7,642 nucleotides of DNA from assembly GCA_903643055.1 (NCBI GenBank), contig CAHJWV010000714.1, forward strand, positions 1 through 7,642, in the 5' to 3' direction. Position 1 is the first letter of the stretch. Every line of letters begins with the position of its first letter. Origin of the DNA: Burkholderiales bacterium. Lineage in GTDB: Bacteria > Pseudomonadota > Gammaproteobacteria > Burkholderiales > Burkholderiaceae. Position numbers and translations under genes: made by a program. Shown in pieces: positions 5,398-7,642 of this stretch. Below the pieces are notes generated by a model, which did not search any database, was not told the origin of the DNA, and was given only the letters and a program-made list of their open reading frames with translations.

Positions 5398-6102
5398 ATG
5401 ACCTCATCGATTGACGACACCGACGCACCGACCCCACCACGGCGCAGCATCCGCAGCTTCGTGCTGCGCACCGGGCGCATGGGCACCGGGCAGATCCGGG
5501 CGCTCGAAACGCTGGGGCCGAAATACATTCAGCCCTACGCGCAGAGCGTGCTCGACACGTCGGCTTTGTTCGGCCGCAGTGCCCCGGTGGTGCTGGAGAT
5601 CGGCTTCGGCATGGGCGATGCCACCGCATCGATCGCGCAAAGCCTGCCGGGCACCGACTTCATCGGCGTCGAAGTGCACACGCCGGGTGTCGGCGCCCTG
5701 CTCAAGCACATCGACGAGAAGCAGCTCGCCAACCTGCGCATCGTTCAGCACGATGCCGTCGAGGTGCTCGAACACATGATCGCGCCGGGCAGCCTGGCAG
5801 GCGTGCATGTCTTCTTCCCCGACCCGTGGCACAAGAAGAAGCACAACAAGCGTCGGCTGATCCAGGGCCCGTTCGTTGCCAAGCTACTGACACGCATCGC
5901 ACCGGGTGGCTACCTGCATTGCGCCACCGACTGGCAGCCTTATGCCGAGCAGATGCTGGAAGTGCTGGCCGCTGAAGCGGGATTGAAGAACACCGCCGAA
6001 GGCTATGCGCCGAAGCCGGCTTATCGCCCGCTGACCAAATTCGAGAACCGCGGCCTGAAGCTCGGCCACGGCGTGTGGGATCTGGTGTTCGAACGCCGCT
6101 GA
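5398..6102 (+). CDS. trmB: tRNA (guanine-N7-)-methyltransferase
   Basis: TrmB transfers methyl from S-adenosylmethionine to N7 of G46 in the variable loop of many tRNAs; it acts in the cytosol, usually as a monomer in Gram-negative bacteria. The 234-residue product has the expected order: [20 protein letters not shown] (18-37), the SAM-binding motif LEIGFGMG (66-73), [40 protein letters not shown] (139-156), [16 protein letters not shown], and [20 protein letters not shown] near the end. Glu67, Glu92, Asp119 and Asp142 correspond to Glu69, Glu94, Asp121 and Asp144 of the E. coli enzyme. ATG 5398 is chosen because relatives begin a few residues before RxIRSFVxRxGR; the frame is open upstream to a TTG at 5341, but that stretch translates the pyrimidine repeat. 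No Shine-Dalgarno sequence precedes the ATG. Length and motifs indicate an intact enzyme. Confidence 0.97.
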   Translation: MTSSIDDTDAPTPPRRSIRSFVLRTGRMGTGQIRALETLGPKYIQPYAQSVLDTSALFGRSAPVVLEIGFGMGDATASIAQSLPGTDFIGVEVHTPGVGALLKHIDEKQLANLRIVQHDAVEVLEHMIAPGSLAGVHVFFPDPWHKKKHNKRRLIQGPFVAKLLTRIAPGGYLHCATDWQPYAEQMLEVLAAEAGLKNTAEGYAPKPAYRPLTKFENRGLKLGHGVWDLVFERR

Positions 6103-6180
6103 ACGCTCGATCTTTACGATCGGATCACGCGGTTCCAGCGCTTGATCGGGCCTCGCAAGGCCTCCCTGTGCGCAGTTGCC

Positions 6181-6216
6181 GATGGGTGGCGCTCGATCGA
6201 TCAAGCGCCCCTCATC
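6181..6216. terminator. Hairpin between converging trmB and GNAT genes
   Basis: Arms 6181-6193 and 6204-6216 pair over 13 positions with one mismatch (6187/6210) and one G-T wobble (6185/6212), around a 10-nt centre that itself contains CGATCG. It lies 78 nt after the trmB stop and 10 nt after the GNAT stop, so it can serve both converging genes. Neither side has a clear T-run, so termination may need help from Rho. Confidence 0.5.
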
Positions 6217-6226
6217 CATTTCAAGC

Positions 6227-6796
6227 TCAACCGCCCAGCGCCTTGTAGAAGATGCTGGTGCCATGCGAAATGCCATCGAAGGTCAACGCATAACCGGGTA
6301 TGCGACCGGCAGGCTGCCAGCCGCGCCGCTGGTACAGGCGCTCGGCATCGCTGTCGCAGGCGGTGTCCAGCACCAACAGTGTCTTGCCGATGCGCTGCGC
6401 CTGCGTTTCCACCGCCTGCATCAGCCGATCGGCCACGCCTTGCCGGCGCGCCTGCGGATGCACCAGCAGCTTCGACACATCGGCGCGATGCGCCTGGTTG
6501 TCGGGCTGGCCCACCACGAGATGGACGGTCCCAACGATGCGAGGGGCATGAGCTTGTCCGACAGAGGCGGCGGCCCCATGCGCTTCGGCCACCAGCAACA
6601 GGCGATCGCCATCGGCCACGCCCTGCGCCACCTTGCGCCAGAAGGCCTCGGCACGCGACAGCTGCAGCGGCGCCAGAAAGCCGACCGACGCACCGGCGTT
6701 GACACAGTCAACCAGCAATCGACTCAAGCCTGGAAGCGAGGCGGCGTCATCGAGCAAGGGCAAGCGGCGGATCGTGATGCTTTCGACCATGTTCAT
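6227..6796 (-). CDS. GNAT-family N-acetyltransferase
   Basis: A 189-residue protein with the Gcn5-related fold: an N-terminal strand (ITIRRLPLL, 7-15), helices to about residue 60, a strand LLLVAEA (66-72), the strand RIVGTVHLVV, then motif A, VSKLLVHPQARRQGVADRLM (107-126), where RRQGVA fits the acetyl-CoA pyrophosphate-binding R/Q-x-x-G-x-G/A loop. Motif B follows as LLVLDT (140-145) and AERLYQRRGWQPAGRIPGYA (151-170). The substrate, an amine on a small molecule or protein, cannot be told from sequence. The ATG at 6796 overlaps the stop codon of the regulator gene as ATGA, so the two genes are translated as a coupled pair and the regulator probably controls this enzyme. A second ATG two codons later is a possible start. 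Confidence 0.92.
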   Translation of the reverse strand: MNMVESITIRRLPLLDDAASLPGLSRLLVDCVNAGASVGFLAPLQLSRAEAFWRKVAQGVADGDRLLLVAEAHGAAASVGQAHAPRIVGTVHLVVGQPDNQAHRADVSKLLVHPQARRQGVADRLMQAVETQAQRIGKTLLVLDTACDSDAERLYQRRGWQPAGRIPGYALTFDGISHGTSIFYKALGG

Positions 6797-7422
6797 GCCA
6801 GGCCTCGTGCGTTGCGGCGGGCATCGAGCGCGATGGCCACCAGGTAGCGCGCGTTTCGGCGCGTCGGGTTGCGGAAGGAGGTCGGCCGGTCGATGCGCAT
6901 CGACAGGCAATCGCCCTCGGCCAGGTGATGCTCGACGCCATCGACAGAAATCAGCATCTCGCCTTCGATCAGCCAGACCTGTTGATGAAGGTTGGCCTGG
7001 CGCGGCCCGGCATCGAAGCTCACCTGCTGGCCGGCCGGGAAGATCACCTCCACCAGTTCCAGCACGGTCTCCAGCCCTGAGGGCGACAGCTTGCGGCGCA
7101 GATAACCGGAGGCCGGGTCTTTCCATAGCGCCTGCTCGTCATGGCGAGACAGCGGTGAGGCCACGGCCGCAGGCACCTCAAACAAAGCCCCGAGCGTGAT
7201 GCCAAGGCCCACCGCCAGCTTGTCGAGCACGGCTGCGGTGGCACTGCTCTCACCGCGCTCCACGACCGAAATCATCGAGCGGCTGACTCCACTGCGCTGC
7301 GCCAGCCCCTCCAGCGTCAAGCCCAGCGAAGCCCGCACTTCACGAACCCGTCGGGCGATGCGCTGGTTGATGTCGCCGTCGGCGGACTGAGCGAACTCCG
7401 TGTTGCTTCCATCCAATTTCAT
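6793..7422 (-). CDS. XRE-family regulator with C-terminal cupin domain
   Basis: The 209-residue product has an HTH_3/XRE domain at about 18-80 (VREVRASLGLTLEGLAQRSG, VSRSMISVVERGESSATAAV, LDKLAVGLGITLGALFEVP) and a cupin_2 domain at about 115-200 (LVEVIFPAGQQVSFD, QQVWLIEGEMLISVDG, HHLAEGDCLSM, FRNPT). Such proteins are usually repressors whose cupin binds a small ligand. I chose ATG 7422 (MKLDGSN) over the GTG at 7479 because a promoter-like pair and a dyad lie between them, and the extra 19 residues look like translated upstream DNA. If the promoter is right, the mRNA would begin at or next to the ATG. The gene is first in a pair with the GNAT enzyme. Regulator and acetyltransferase are often paired this way; the ligand is unknown. 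Confidence 0.92.
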   Translation of the reverse strand: MKLDGSNTEFAQSADGDINQRIARRVREVRASLGLTLEGLAQRSGVSRSMISVVERGESSATAAVLDKLAVGLGITLGALFEVPAAVASPLSRHDEQALWKDPASGYLRRKLSPSGLETVLELVEVIFPAGQQVSFDAGPRQANLHQQVWLIEGEMLISVDGVEHHLAEGDCLSMRIDRPTSFRNPTRRNARYLVAIALDARRNARGLA

Positions 7423-7445
7423 GGATTTAAATCTACTTAATTGGA
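7412..7445 (-). promoter_or_regulatory. 34-bp dyad over the -10 region and start codon of the XRE-cupin gene
   Basis: Outer arms TCCAATT (7412-7418) and AATTGGA (7439-7445) and the inner palindrome ATTTAAAT (7425-7432) share the same centre, between 7428 and 7429; 13 of 17 symmetric pairs match. It covers the proposed -10 hexamer and the ATG at 7422-7420. This is the expected place and shape for an autoregulatory operator of a dimeric XRE repressor. Confidence 0.5.
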
Positions 7446-7458
7446 ATTTCAAAGTCAA
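7430..7458 (-). promoter_or_regulatory. Candidate sigma-70 promoter of the XRE-cupin/GNAT pair
   Basis: On the minus strand TTGACT (7458-7453) is followed after exactly 17 bp by TAGATT (7435-7430), fair matches to -35 and -10 consensus. Transcription would start about 7 nt later, at or beside the ATG at 7422, implying a leaderless or nearly leaderless mRNA. Confidence 0.5.
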
Positions 7459-7479
7459 CAGAGTTTTCCAAATGACCAC

Positions 7480-7642
7480 GCCGATTCAGGTCTCCGTGCT
7501 TCAGGGCTTCAATGGACACGCGGCAGAACCGATCTGCCGCCCCTCGCTGGTCAAGCCGAACCCCACCGCCCATTGCAGCGAAGCGCATCGCTCTGACGTT
7601 GACACGTCCGCGCGCCGATAGCCCTCGGCGGTGCGCGGCCAG
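7480..7642. other. Right edge, no supported gene
   Basis: This stretch lies upstream of the XRE-cupin gene. Short open frames exist on both strands (plus to 7621, minus across the edge), but none has a recognisable start context or protein pattern. The start of a gene could lie beyond the window. Confidence 0.35.

Noticed and set aside
5211..5629. Minus-strand open frames encoding Lys/Arg/Glu-rich repeats ([19 protein letters not shown])
   Set aside because: They are translations of the pyrimidine repeat and of antisense trmB; the charged repeats are a by-product of the array.
6176..6847. 223-residue plus-strand open frame
   Set aside because: Antisense to the GNAT gene, which has motifs A and B in the right order; no independent support.

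Overview
The window looks like accessory DNA joined to ordinary chromosome in a betaproteobacterium of the Burkholderiales, probably near the Comamonadaceae. The grounds are GC-rich coding sequence, a TrmB of the type found in that group, and relics of type VI secretion (T6SS) accessory genes and insertion sequences that are common there. This assignment is inference from protein character, not from a search.

Layout. Bases 1-507 hold the 3' end of a plus-strand gene of unknown function, visibly richer in A/T than its neighbours, followed by a perfect 11-bp hairpin. Bases 655-2360 carry no intact gene. They are a minus-strand graveyard: the N-terminal end of an IS1595-family transposase (2101-2360), then a decayed T6SS effector-accessory cluster (a Cys-rich tail of a possible spike protein, a DUF4123 adaptor with an in-frame stop, a frameshifted small protein and a truncated fourth gene), then the C-terminal end of an IS630-family transposase (655-846). 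The stop/start overlaps of the ancestral operon are still readable.

Bases 2435-4762 (minus) are an intact two-gene signalling operon: an alpha/beta hydrolase closely resembling Bacillus RsbQ, followed 3 nt later by a two-PAS histidine kinase whose first PAS domain resembles that of RsbP. No response regulator is present; the sequence downstream of the kinase is the transposon graveyard. Bases 4763-5397 are gene-poor, with an IS5-family transposase fragment (5049-5199) and a pyrimidine-only tandem repeat (5331-5397) that runs directly into the start codon of trmB.

Bases 5398-6102 (plus) are trmB, the tRNA m7G46 methyltransferase. It converges, across a long hairpin, on a minus-strand pair: an XRE-cupin regulator (6793-7422) and a GNAT acetyltransferase (6227-6796) joined by an ATGA overlap. 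A 34-bp imperfect dyad covers the -10 region and start codon of the regulator gene and suggests autoregulation. Bases 7480-7642 hold nothing I can assign.

The most interesting working parts are the RsbQ-like/PAS-kinase pair, the trmB leader without a Shine-Dalgarno sequence, and the dyad at the regulator start. The T6SS relic is the clearest piece of genome archaeology.
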